43,812 nt of DNA. It comes from Muribaculaceae bacterium. GTDB taxonomy: Bacteria; Bacteroidota; Bacteroidia; Bacteroidales; Muribaculaceae. Shown here piece by piece: positions 14,006 through 22,111 of the stretch. Numbering within the stretch: position 1 is the first letter of the stretch; the number at the start of each line of letters is the position of its first letter. The translations under genes and the position numbers were made by a program. The stretch spans positions 1 to 43,812 of the forward strand of contig JAFZRJ010000038.1 in NCBI GenBank assembly GCA_017619935.1. Reading direction: 5' to 3'. Below the pieces are notes generated by a model. That model ran no database searches. It saw only the letters and a program-made list of their open reading frames with translations, and was not told the DNA's origin.

Positions 14006-16081
14006 TCAATAGAAGTTGATGAGCGATCGGGTCACCTTGGTGGCGCGAGCAAGGATGGCAGGGATGGCCTGCGGATTGGCGGCAATGCCACCACCTTGCT
14101 GTGCGTAGCGACGGTTCAGCTCTTCCTTACTGGGAACGCGCTCGGCCTTCTCTTTCTTGGTCACGATGAAAGCATAAACACCGTTCTCACCCTTCCACAG
14201 TTTCACCTTGCCAGGGTCGGTGGCGATGATGCGACCGATGATGGCGGGTTCGTCTTCGAGCTTGCTGGCGAAGTTGCTGCCAAACACCACTTGGGTGGTG
14301 TCGATGTTGGCGCTCATGAGCTTGGCGAAGCCATCCAGGTCGGTGGCCTTGCCCTCATATTGCTTCATCAGGGCCTCGGCTTTCTTGGCATTGCGCACAC
14401 GATTGGTGAGCATGGGCTTCACGTTGCTGGCGTCGTAGGGCAGATAACCACCGTCGTAAACCTCGTTGAGGGCCACGGCGATGAAGTAGTCGTTGTTGTC
14501 GCTAAAGATGGGCGACACGGCTCCCTTCTTGTTGTCGAAAGCCCACTTGATGGCCTTGCGGCTGTCCTTGATGCCACCGCCGTAGGGCGATTGTCCCAGT
14601 TGCGGAGTGCTGGGGGTGATGGCGGCCTCAATAGCGCTGAATCCAGCCTTGGCGGCATTCTTCTCAAAGTCGGCCGGGGTTTTATTGGCGTTCAAGAAGT
14701 CTTGCAGCTTGTTGCGCGTGTCGTCGATGGTCTTTTGGCTGGCGTAAGCCTCGTGGGTGACAGTGGCTATGGTGACGAAAGTCTTAGGCGCCTTCTTCTG
14801 AACCACTTTCACGAGCTGTGCTCCCTGGGCGTTGCTCACCAGTGAGAAGTATTCGGCACCGGCAGCAGCCAACTTGTTCTTCAGCGAGTCGGGATAGCTC
14901 ACGATTTGCACCCATTGTGCGGTGTCGCCTTGTGCGCCCTTGATGGCCTTGGCCACGTCGTCGATGGTCTTGCCGCTGTTGAGCATGGCAAGAGCCGAAT
15001 CCTGTGTGCTCTTGGCACCGGGAATAGCCATCACGTTGATTTGCACAGAGTCGAGCGAAACCAGACGGTTGGTGACCTTGTACATGCGGTACATGTTAGG
15101 ACCAGCGGTGGAGTCGCGGCGAGTTGCGCCCAGCGATGCTCCATTTGCCCAAGCCTTGAGGTTGGCGGGCACCTTGTCGGTAGCGTAACGGGCGGTGTCG
15201 ATTTTCACCGTGCCGAGGACGCGCACCGAGTCAATGCCTGTGCCGCGTTGCAATGCTGCATAGGCGGCATCGGCCACCTTGTTAGCCATGATAATGTCGG
15301 CTGGAGAGGGTGTGATTTGTGTGGCAATGTAGTGCACAATACGGGTCTCCTCGTCGATGGCGAAGTTAGACTTCATCTTTTCCCACTCAGCCTTCAGCTC
15401 TTGGTCAGAAACGGGATACTTGTCATCGGGCAGCGATGCCAGGTCTTTCTTGACGAAGTTGACATAGCAAGTAGTAGCTTCGTCTTCGGCCATCATTTGA
15501 CGGTCGAGGTCGTTGGCCTGCAAGCCACCAGCGATGAGCATTTGCAGCTTGGTGATTTTGTACTGGTCGACCAATTCGTTCTTCAGGTCTTCCCATGCGG
15601 CACGCAATTCGGCCACTTGTGATTCCTGTACACCCTGCTTGGCGGGGTTGCTCAGGAAGTCATATAATTGAGCTGGGGTCTCGGCACCGGCCTGCTGTGC
15701 AAACTGTACAGCCTGCGGAGCGGCGTTCTTGCCGATCATGAGCTCACTGATTTCGTTGTCGGTGACATAGATGCCAGCAGCCTCATACTCGTTTTCAAGC
15801 AACTTCTCGTTGATCATGTCGTTGAGCACTTGTTGCTGACGAGTGGCTTGGTCGAGCTGTTGAGCCTTGGGGTTGTTCTGGTCCTTGGCTGCTTCTTTCT
15901 GCTCGCGTTGCTGGAAAGCCATAATGTCAATCTTCTCACTTCCCACCTTTGCGGCGGTACTGTTACTTGCCTGACGGCCCAGTGCCTCGATACCTACTTC
16001 AATGATGAAGGCGATCAGAGCGGCACCAATCACGATGGCAAGAATTTTCTTTCTTTGTCTAATTTTCTCTAATGTTGCCAT
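14006..16081 (-). CDS. PpiD/SurA-like periplasmic peptidyl-prolyl isomerase
   Basis: 691 aa. A single N-terminal membrane helix (about residues 13-33) after RQRKK anchors the protein in the inner membrane, with the rest in the periplasm, as in PpiD. Residues about 35-230 match SurA_N-type chaperone sequence (KVGSEKIDIMAFQQ; VLNDMINEKLLENEYEAAGI). A parvulin-like region follows around residues 330-420 (SALAMLNSGKTIDDVAKAI), poorly conserved, then further repeats of the fold to the C-terminus. It probably helps fold or hold outer-membrane proteins. Isomerase activity is doubtful because the parvulin core is hard to recognise. Own promoter and terminator, so a single-gene transcript. Confidence 0.85.
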   Translation of the reverse strand: MATLEKIRQRKKILAIVIGAALIAFIIEVGIEALGRQASNSTAAKVGSEKIDIMAFQQREQKEAAKDQNNPKAQQLDQATRQQQVLNDMINEKLLENEYEAAGIYVTDNEISELMIGKNAAPQAVQFAQQAGAETPAQLYDFLSNPAKQGVQESQVAELRAAWEDLKNELVDQYKITKLQMLIAGGLQANDLDRQMMAEDEATTCYVNFVKKDLASLPDDKYPVSDQELKAEWEKMKSNFAIDEETRIVHYIATQITPSPADIIMANKVADAAYAALQRGTGIDSVRVLGTVKIDTARYATDKVPANLKAWANGASLGATRRDSTAGPNMYRMYKVTNRLVSLDSVQINVMAIPGAKSTQDSALAMLNSGKTIDDVAKAIKGAQGDTAQWVQIVSYPDSLKNKLAAAGAEYFSLVSNAQGAQLVKVVQKKAPKTFVTIATVTHEAYASQKTIDDTRNKLQDFLNANKTPADFEKNAAKAGFSAIEAAITPSTPQLGQSPYGGGIKDSRKAIKWAFDNKKGAVSPIFSDNNDYFIAVALNEVYDGGYLPYDASNVKPMLTNRVRNAKKAEALMKQYEGKATDLDGFAKLMSANIDTTQVVFGSNFASKLEDEPAIIGRIIATDPGKVKLWKGENGVYAFIVTKKEKAERVPSKEELNRRYAQQGGGIAANPQAIPAILARATKVTRSLINFY

Positions 16082-16157
16082 TTTAAAGATGTATAATTTT
16101 ATGTTTTATTTTTTCGTAAAAATTTGGTCATTTGACACACGTCGCCAAATAAGCACG

Positions 16158-16188
16158 CAAAATTACCTATTTTTTTTCTATGACCAAA
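16158..16188 (-). promoter_or_regulatory. promoter of the PpiD/SurA-like gene
   Basis: Minus strand TTTG (16188-16185), 19 bases, TAATTTTG (16165-16158): full consensus. Predicted leader about 70 bases. Confidence 0.75.
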
Positions 16189-16265
16189 ACGCGAGAGCAT
16201 TTTTCTGCAAAAAGAGGGCAATTTTGATAAAATTTCGGGCGAATTTGAAAAAAAACGCGATTTTT

Positions 16266-16297
16266 TTTGGCTGTTTTAATAAAACGACGTACCTTTG
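16266..16297 (+). promoter_or_regulatory. promoter of tRNA-Asp
   Basis: TTTG (16266-16269), 20 bases, TACCTTTG (16290-16297): full consensus, about 18 bases before the mature tRNA. Confidence 0.75.
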
Positions 16298-16315
16298 CAC
16301 CCACAAAACAAAACT

Positions 16316-16389
16316 GGTGCGTTAGTTCAGTTGGTTAGAATGCCTGCCTGTCACGCAGGAGGTCGCTGGTTCGAGTCCTGTACGCACCG
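16316..16389 (+). tRNA. tRNA-Asp (anticodon GTC)
   Basis: Acceptor GGTGCGT/ACGCACC with G discriminator, D-arm AGTTCAGTTGGTTAGAAT, anticodon stem CCTGC/GCAGG around CTGTCAC (GTC), T-arm GCTGGTTCGAGTCCTGT. No encoded CCA. Confidence 0.97.
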
Positions 16390-16390
16390 C

Positions 16391-16426
16391 AATAAAGCCT
16401 TGGGAATTCCCGAGGCTTTATTGTTT
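16391..16426 (+). terminator. intrinsic terminator after tRNA-Asp
   Basis: AATAAAGCCT / AGGCTTTATT stem with an inner GGG/CCC closing on AATT, followed by GTTT. Confidence 0.8.
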
Positions 16427-16428
16427 CC

Positions 16429-16477
16429 CCGGCGTTGATGGACATGGTGGTCCGTGTGATGCCGGAGTTTTCTTTTT
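16429..16477 (+). terminator. second plus-strand hairpin with T-run
   Basis: CCGGC/GCCGG outer stem with G-U pairs and an inner GGAC/GTCC, followed by AGTTTTCTTTTT. Backs up the tRNA-Asp terminator just ahead of the convergent nhaD gene. Confidence 0.45.
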
Positions 16478-16497
16478 AAATGGTCGCTAAAATGAAT

Positions 16498-17835
16498 TTA
16501 GAAGATGAAAGTACGCATGAGCCAGAAGGTGAACATGCCTGCAAAATAGCCCACCAGTGCCACCCAGGTGATTTTCTTCAGGTACCATCCGAAAGTGATT
16601 TTCTCCAGTCCCATGACCACGACGCCAGCGGCACTACCGATGATGAGCATCGAGCCACCCACGCCGGCGCAATAGGCCAGTAGTTGCCAGAAGATGCCGT
16701 CAACAGCCATGTCGCCCATCATGGCAATGGGGTACATACCCATACAGCCGGCCACCAGAGGCACGTTGTCGACGATACTGGAAACGATACCGATGATTCC
16801 CGTCACCAGATAATGGTTCCCTCCGCTCACGTCGTTGAGCCAGTCACCCATAATGGAAAGTACCCCAACTTCCTGCAAGCATCCCACTGCCATGAGAATA
16901 CCCAAGAAGAACAGGATAGTGGCCATGTCGATGCGTGAAAGCAGATAAGTGACGCGCTTTTTCGACGACACCTTGGTCCTCAGGCGTTTGCGACCGTAGA
17001 AAAACTCAGTGGTCACCCACACCAGTCCCAATGCGAGCAGGATGCCCATGAACGGGGGCAATTCGGTCAGGGAGTGGAAGATGGGCACAAAAATCAGTCC
17101 ACCCACACCCACCAGGAACACCGTTTGTCGTTCGACTTCCGAGAGGTCTTCGGTAGCTTGTTCGGGGGCGACACCAGCGATCAGCAAGTCGCCTTTGAAC
17201 CAGCTCTGCATGATAAATGCCGGTATCAGCATGGACACCAACGAGGGCAACAGCAACTGCCCGATGACACCCATCGTGCTCACAAAGCCACTGTTCCACA
17301 GCATGATGGTGGTGACATCGCCAATGGGGGAGAATGCACCGCCCGAGTTGGACGAAATCACAACCAGCGCCGCATAGATGAGCCGGTCTTCATGGTCGGC
17401 CACAAGTTTGCGTAGCAGCATAATCATCACAATGCTGGTGGTGAGGTTGTCGAGCACGGCACTCATAAAGAAGGTGAGGAACGCGATGCGCCACATCAGC
17501 CGACGTTTGCTGGTTGTGCGTAGGGCTCGCCGCACGAAGTTGAAGCCTCCGTTCTGGTCCACCACCTCCACAATGGTCATGGCTCCCATCAGGAAGAACA
17601 AGGTGGTAGCCGTTTCGCCCAGATGTCGCTCAATAATGACCGAAACGGCCTGGCTGATTTCGCCGCCCGCCAAGTCGCCCATGTATTGCGAAGGGTCAAG
17701 CATGAAAAATGTCCAGCACACGACAAACATGAGGAGTGCGATGGCTGCCTTGTTGACCTTGGTGAAGCTCTCCAGCGCGATGCAGGCGTAACCAGCAACG
17801 AAAGCGATAACTATGGCAAGTGTCAGTGTCGACAT
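16498..17835 (-). CDS. nhaD: NhaD-type sodium/proton antiporter
   Basis: 445 aa, about 12 membrane helices, the family size. NhaD expels Na+ or Li+ in exchange for protons across the inner membrane. Visible family blocks are FFLMGAMTIVEVVDQNGGF (about 80-98), the discontinuous-helix region SAVLDNLTTSIVMIM (about 124-138), SSNSGGAFSPIGDVTT (about 161-176) and, late in the protein, SSIVDNVPLVAG. Together these form the ion-binding core of the IT superfamily. It stands alone between tRNA-Asp and the divergent lemA cluster, with its own promoter. Confidence 0.93.
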   Translation of the reverse strand: MSTLTLAIVIAFVAGYACIALESFTKVNKAAIALLMFVVCWTFFMLDPSQYMGDLAGGEISQAVSVIIERHLGETATTLFFLMGAMTIVEVVDQNGGFNFVRRALRTTSKRRLMWRIAFLTFFMSAVLDNLTTSIVMIMLLRKLVADHEDRLIYAALVVISSNSGGAFSPIGDVTTIMLWNSGFVSTMGVIGQLLLPSLVSMLIPAFIMQSWFKGDLLIAGVAPEQATEDLSEVERQTVFLVGVGGLIFVPIFHSLTELPPFMGILLALGLVWVTTEFFYGRKRLRTKVSSKKRVTYLLSRIDMATILFFLGILMAVGCLQEVGVLSIMGDWLNDVSGGNHYLVTGIIGIVSSIVDNVPLVAGCMGMYPIAMMGDMAVDGIFWQLLAYCAGVGGSMLIIGSAAGVVVMGLEKITFGWYLKKITWVALVGYFAGMFTFWLMRTFIF

Positions 17836-17884
17836 GTTGAGTTCTGACGGGTTTTATTAGCGAAATTTTTCTCTAATTGAGACG

Positions 17885-17892
17885 CAAAGTTA
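17885..17892 (-). promoter_or_regulatory. -7 promoter element of nhaD
   Basis: Minus-strand TAACTTTG, exact match; a TTTA lies 19 bases upstream as a partial -33 box. The 301-base gap to lemA holds only this and the divergent lemA promoter. Confidence 0.6.
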
Positions 17893-18026
17893 CTACATTT
17901 TTTCTGAATAAATAAAATAATAAAATGACAAAAATTGATACTCTTTAACAAAGCGCTTATAAGCCTCTGATTTTCTGCAACATACTCCATAAACATTTTT
18001 TTTGTCAAAAAGTATTCGGCACAAAA

Positions 18027-18058
18027 ATTGCGAGATTGATGTAAGTTGTGTAATTTTG
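18027..18058 (+). promoter_or_regulatory. promoter of the lemA cluster
   Basis: ATTG (18027-18030), 20 bases, TAATTTTG (18051-18058). Predicted leader about 70 bases. Confidence 0.6.
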
Positions 18059-18136
18059 TGTGCAACCAAAGGCGTATTGCAATGCTTGAAAGCTTTAAGG
18101 AACGCAATAATTTAGAATGATAACTATAAAAACTGA

Positions 18137-18742
18137 ATGAAGATGAAAAAAGGTTGTTTGGTTATTTTAGCCATAGTAGTGGTCGTGGGCATTGCGCTCT
18201 TCGGCTGGGTGAAAGGTACTTATAATGGTCTCGTGACAAAACAAGAAGGCGTGAAGTCGGCTTGGGGACAAGTGGAGAATGTGTATCAGCGTCGTGCCGA
18301 CCTGATTCCTAATTTGGTGAACACCGTGAAGGGATATGCCACTCACGAGCGCGAAACGCTGGAGGCGGTGATGAATGCGCGTGCCAATGCTACCAGCGTG
18401 AAAATCGACCCGACAAATATGGACGAGGCCTCGTTGAAGAAATTCCAGGATGCGCAAGGTGAATTGTCGAGCGCTTTGAGCCGACTGATTGCCGTGAGCG
18501 AAGCATATCCCGACTTGAAGGCGAATGAAAACTTCCTCAATTTGCAAAGTCAGCTCGAAGGCACTGAGAACCGCATCACCGTGGAACGTCAGAAGTTCAA
18601 CCAGGTGGTTCAGGACTACAATACTGACGTACGCAAGTTCCCTGCCAACATCATCGCTGCTATCTTCAACTTTGACCAGAAGCCTTATTTCGAGGCTCAA
18701 GCTGGTGCCGACAAGGCTCCGACGGTAGATTTCAGCAAATAA
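18137..18742 (+). CDS. lemA: LemA family protein
   Basis: 201 aa. An N-terminal membrane helix (about residues 5-25) is followed by a helical domain with the LemA hallmark YNGLVTKQEGVKSAWGQVEN (about 30-49) and QRRADLIPNLVNTVKGY (about 52-68). Later family blocks are RLIAVSEAYPDLKAN and RFNxxVxxYN-like RQKFNQVVQDYN. The family's biochemical role is unknown; it is often encoded with TPM-domain proteins, as here. Starts ATGAAGATG, so the first or third codon could initiate. The next gene begins 4 bases after its stop. Confidence 0.93.
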   Translation: MKMKKGCLVILAIVVVVGIALFGWVKGTYNGLVTKQEGVKSAWGQVENVYQRRADLIPNLVNTVKGYATHERETLEAVMNARANATSVKIDPTNMDEASLKKFQDAQGELSSALSRLIAVSEAYPDLKANENFLNLQSQLEGTENRITVERQKFNQVVQDYNTDVRKFPANIIAAIFNFDQKPYFEAQAGADKAPTVDFSK

Positions 18743-18746
18743 AACT

Positions 18747-19187
18747 ATGCCTCTGAGTGATTTCATCCCCGAGGATGGACAACGTCGCATAGCACAAGCC
18801 ATCACCGACGCCGAGCGCAAGACATCGGGCGAAATATGCGTCCACGTCACGCCCCATATCAAGGAGAGTGATGTAATGGCGAGTGCCGAAGCCACGTTTA
18901 ATCGTCTCAAACTCTACACCACCGTGCGTCGCAATGCGGTGCTCATCTATGTGGCCTATCACGACCGCCAGTTGGCCATTATGGGTGACAAGGGCATCAA
19001 CGACCATGTGCCTGAGGGGTTTTGGGATGATGTGGTGGCAACACTCTTGAAGCGTATGCGCGCTAGGCGACCGGTTGATGGACTGTGCGAAGCCATCGCC
19101 ACAGTGGGCGACCGACTGAGTGAGTTTTTCCCTGCCGACCGCGACGACATTAACGAACTGAGCAATGAAGTCACCTTTGAAGATTGA
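18747..19187 (+). CDS. TPM-domain protein (short, no signal peptide)
   Basis: 146 aa. Most of the protein is a TPM (TLP18.3/Psb32/MOLO-1) domain: AITDAERKTSGEICVHVTPH (about 17-36), RNAVLIYVAYHDRQLAIMGDKGINDHV (split strands, about 61-87), then the C-terminal GLCEAIATVGDRLSEFFP. No signal peptide or membrane helix, so it should be cytosolic or peripheral, unlike the next gene. Its end overlaps the start of the next gene by 23 bases, which suggests coupled translation. Members of the family have been linked to phosphatase activity and photosystem repair in plants; the bacterial role is unclear. Confidence 0.88.
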   Translation: MPLSDFIPEDGQRRIAQAITDAERKTSGEICVHVTPHIKESDVMASAEATFNRLKLYTTVRRNAVLIYVAYHDRQLAIMGDKGINDHVPEGFWDDVVATLLKRMRARRPVDGLCEAIATVGDRLSEFFPADRDDINELSNEVTFED

Positions 19188-19950
19188 CATATCGCTGCGT
19201 TGGGTGCTGGTGCTGTGCTTGCTGCCTGTCATGGCGCTGGCGCAGATTCCCGAGCGCCCCAATCCGCCTCGACTGGTCAATGACTTAGCTGGCGTGCTGG
19301 GTAATACCGATGAGTTGGAGGACTCCCTCGTTGCTCATGCCCGTCGCACCAGCAACCAGATTGTAGTTATCACCATCAACGACCTCGGCGGTTACGAACC
19401 CTGGGAATTTGCCCAGCAAGTAGGCCAGCAATGGGGTGTAGGTGGCAAGAAATTCAATAATGGTGTGGTGGTGCTCATCAAGCCCAAAGTGGGCGACGAC
19501 AGGGGCCGGGCTTTCATTGCCACAGGCTATGGTCTGGAGGGAGCGCTGACCGACGCCACTTGCACACAGATTGTGAATCGCGAAATGATACCGTCGTTTA
19601 AAGAGAACGATTACGCTGGCGGTGTGTGGAAAGCCGTGAAAGTGCTCATGCCCATCACTGCTGGTGAGTACAGCGAGGAGCAATATGTCGAGGGGGAAGA
19701 CGACGATTTGGTCATCGATTTGATTGTGACGATATGCTTCATTATATTCTTAATCATATGGTTAAAGAATCATAGTGGTGGCATCGGTGGCGGTAGTTCC
19801 GGCAGTAGTGGTAATACCGGCACGTGGGGCGGTCCCATCATTTTCGGCTCGGGTGGCTCTTCCAGTGGTGGCTCCAGTTGGGGCGGCGGAGGCTTTGGCG
19901 GCTTCGGCGGAGGAAGCTTCGGAGGCGGAGGCGGTGGTGGCTCATGGTAG
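19165..19950 (+). CDS. YgcG-type TPM-domain membrane protein with Gly/Ser-rich tail
   Basis: 261 aa. Signal peptide at residues about 10-27 (LVLCLLPVMALAQ), TPM domain at about 35-165 (LVNDLAGVLGNTDELED, NQIVVITINDLGGYEPWEFA, VVVLIKPK, RGRAFIATGYGLEGALTDA), a membrane helix at about 185-203, then a C-terminal stretch of nearly pure Gly, Ser and Trp. This is the YgcG layout. Together with LemA and the small TPM protein it forms a three-gene cluster read as one unit. The low-complexity tail is common in this family and probably flexible. Function not established. Confidence 0.9.
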   Translation: MKSPLKIDISLRWVLVLCLLPVMALAQIPERPNPPRLVNDLAGVLGNTDELEDSLVAHARRTSNQIVVITINDLGGYEPWEFAQQVGQQWGVGGKKFNNGVVVLIKPKVGDDRGRAFIATGYGLEGALTDATCTQIVNREMIPSFKENDYAGGVWKAVKVLMPITAGEYSEEQYVEGEDDDLVIDLIVTICFIIFLIIWLKNHSGGIGGGSSGSSGNTGTWGGPIIFGSGGSSSGGSSWGGGGFGGFGGGSFGGGGGGGSW

Positions 19951-20015
19951 TCAAATCCATCACTTTAGCCCACGGGCAAACAAGGCAAAATTTAGACAAG
20001 AAGAATATCATAAAT

Positions 20016-20021
20016 AGGAGG
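20016..20021 (+). promoter_or_regulatory. AGGAGG before the NagB/PIG-L gene
   Basis: A perfect Shine-Dalgarno core, rare in this window, but only two bases from the ATG at 20024, closer than the usual optimum. It may still mark the start codon. Confidence 0.4.
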
Positions 20022-20023
20022 AA

Positions 20024-22006
20024 ATGAAGACAGAATCTAGTTCACGCATCAAGCTTGACCAGGTGTCACGCCGTTACTATTGTCCCGAAAGCGAGATAGA
20101 ATTGGCCTCGCTCACACGGTTTGAGCGAGTACACACGCAAGTGACACGAACCCGTGCCGAGGGTGCCGCCGACGCGGCGCTCGATGTGGCCCGAATCATT
20201 GAACGCAACGTGAAGGAAAAAGGGCGTTGCGTGATTGGTTTCGGCGCTGGAAAGTGCGCGTTGGACGTTTACGACGAGCTGGTGAAACTCTATTTTGCCG
20301 ATAAGGTGAGTTTTGCCGATGTCGTGGCTTTCACCATCAGTGAACTGGGCCTGGGGGTTGTGCCCGACGACAGTGAGCAGAGTACCATGACCCGCTTGAA
20401 TCGTCGCTTATTTAATAAGGTGGATATTGAGCCGGGCAACGTGCACACGTTCAGCCGCGAGGCTACCAAAGAGAACGTGCACCGCTTGTGCAAAGCTTAT
20501 GAGCAGGAAATCGATGAAAACGGAGGGCTTGACCTTGTGGTGTGCGAACTCACCAAGAATGGTTCGCTGGCCTTCAATGAGCCTGGTTCGACCATGAACT
20601 CTACCTGTCGCCTGATGTTGCTGGGCAGCGATTCGCGCGTGAGGGTCGCCGAAGCGTTCCAGTGCGAAGATGCTCCTGTCACTGCCGTGACACTAGGCAT
20701 CAACAACATCCTCTCGGCACAACACATCATAGGTGTGGCATGGGGCGAGGACAGTGCCAACGCTGTTTACGACACCATCGAAGGACGTGTGACCGACCTC
20801 GTGCCGTCGTCTTTCCTGCAGATGCATCACAACGTGAAACTAGTGGTGGACCTGGAGGCCGCGTCGCGCCTGACCCGCATCAACTACCCATGGAAGGTGA
20901 CGTCTTGCGAGTGGAACCCTTATCTCATTCGCCGTGCCATCGTGTGGCTCTGCCAGCAAACGGGCAAGCCCATCCTGAAACTCACCAATAAGGATTATAA
21001 CGACAACGGCTTGAACGAATTGGTGGCACTCTACGGCTCGGCCTATAATGTGAACATTATCACTTTCAACGACTTACAGCACACTATTACTGGTTGGCCC
21101 GGCGGTAAGCCCGATGCCGATGATTCCAACCGTCCCGAGCGTGCAAAGCCTTATCCGAAGCGTGTGTTGGCCTTCAGCCCGCATCCCGACGATGTGGTGG
21201 TGTCGATGGGCGGCACCCTGCGCCGACTGGTGCAGCAGGGCCATGACGTCCATGTCGCTTTCCAGACCCCCGGCGACGAGACCGTCAGCGATGAGGACTT
21301 GATGCGCACCCTCATGCTGAACGAGAAAATTGCGGCCCACAATGGCCTTCTCAAGGCTGAGCATCAACACCTCAATCAGGAAATCAGGGATGCAATGACG
21401 GCGAAGAAGCCCGGTGATCCCGACCTTGAACTGGCTCGCTATGTGAAAGGGCAGATTTTCACTTGCGAAGGCATCATGTCGTGTGGATATTTGGGTGTGG
21501 ACCGCAACCACATTCGGGAGATGGAAATGCCGTTTTATGTCAAGAATCAGAATGGCAATGGCCGTGTTACCGAAGAAGACATTGAAATGGTGGTGAAGTT
21601 GCTGGAAGAATTGGAGCCGCATCAGATATTTGTGGCCGATGATTTGAGCGACCCTCGTGGCATACATGTGTTGGCTTCGGGTGCCGTGCTGGAGGCCATC
21701 GACCGCCTGCGCGACCGCCCGTTCATGCGCGACTGCCGCGTGTGGCTGTACAGGGGACAGTGGGGGCAGTGGGATATCGACCGTGTGGAGATGGCAGTAC
21801 CCATGAGTCCCGAAGAGTTCCGCGTGAAGCGTGACGCTATTCTCAAGCACCAGTCGCAAATCCACGACGCACCATTCCGTGACGATGCCGACGGGCATCT
21901 GAGTTGGCAGCGCAGCATCGACCGTAACCGCGCCATGGCAGAGCAATATAGCCGCCTAGGGCTGGCATGCTATGAGGCCATCGAGGCATTTGTTCAATGG
22001 AAGTAA
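20024..22006 (+). CDS. NagB-like domain fused to PIG-L deacetylase-like domain
   Basis: 660 aa. Residues about 30-290 resemble glucosamine-6-phosphate deaminase (NagB). Residues about 380-655 are a PIG-L/LmbE-type N-acetylglucosaminyl deacetylase. The arrangement is known in Bacteroides as a putative deaminase-like protein. In the NagB part, the catalytic FNMDEY is FTISEL (103-108) and the loop NDGHIAFNEP reads KNGSLAFNEP (178-187), so the residues equivalent to E. coli D72, D141 and H143 are replaced; only the final Glu remains. The PIG-L part keeps its metal motif PHPDD (about 386-390) and a later His (GIHVLA, about 547). I infer an inactive or altered NagB module acting as a sugar-phosphate binding part. 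Lies 73 bases after the YgcG gene. Confidence 0.85.
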   Translation: MKTESSSRIKLDQVSRRYYCPESEIELASLTRFERVHTQVTRTRAEGAADAALDVARIIERNVKEKGRCVIGFGAGKCALDVYDELVKLYFADKVSFADVVAFTISELGLGVVPDDSEQSTMTRLNRRLFNKVDIEPGNVHTFSREATKENVHRLCKAYEQEIDENGGLDLVVCELTKNGSLAFNEPGSTMNSTCRLMLLGSDSRVRVAEAFQCEDAPVTAVTLGINNILSAQHIIGVAWGEDSANAVYDTIEGRVTDLVPSSFLQMHHNVKLVVDLEAASRLTRINYPWKVTSCEWNPYLIRRAIVWLCQQTGKPILKLTNKDYNDNGLNELVALYGSAYNVNIITFNDLQHTITGWPGGKPDADDSNRPERAKPYPKRVLAFSPHPDDVVVSMGGTLRRLVQQGHDVHVAFQTPGDETVSDEDLMRTLMLNEKIAAHNGLLKAEHQHLNQEIRDAMTAKKPGDPDLELARYVKGQIFTCEGIMSCGYLGVDRNHIREMEMPFYVKNQNGNGRVTEEDIEMVVKLLEELEPHQIFVADDLSDPRGIHVLASGAVLEAIDRLRDRPFMRDCRVWLYRGQWGQWDIDRVEMAVPMSPEEFRVKRDAILKHQSQIHDAPFRDDADGHLSWQRSIDRNRAMAEQYSRLGLACYEAIEAFVQWK

Positions 22007-22051
22007 TTACACTAAAAATCGTAATTTTTAATTAGTTATAGATTGTTAACA

Positions 22052-22059
22052 TATTTTTG
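22052..22059 (+). promoter_or_regulatory. -7 promoter element of the beta-barrel gene
   Basis: TATTTTTG, exact match; no -33 box at the usual distance. Predicted leader about 46 bases. Confidence 0.5.
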
Positions 22060-22111
22060 TGCAACTTTTTGGGGGTAATCTGCGTCTATAGAGCAGATAA
22101 AACCTGAAGTT

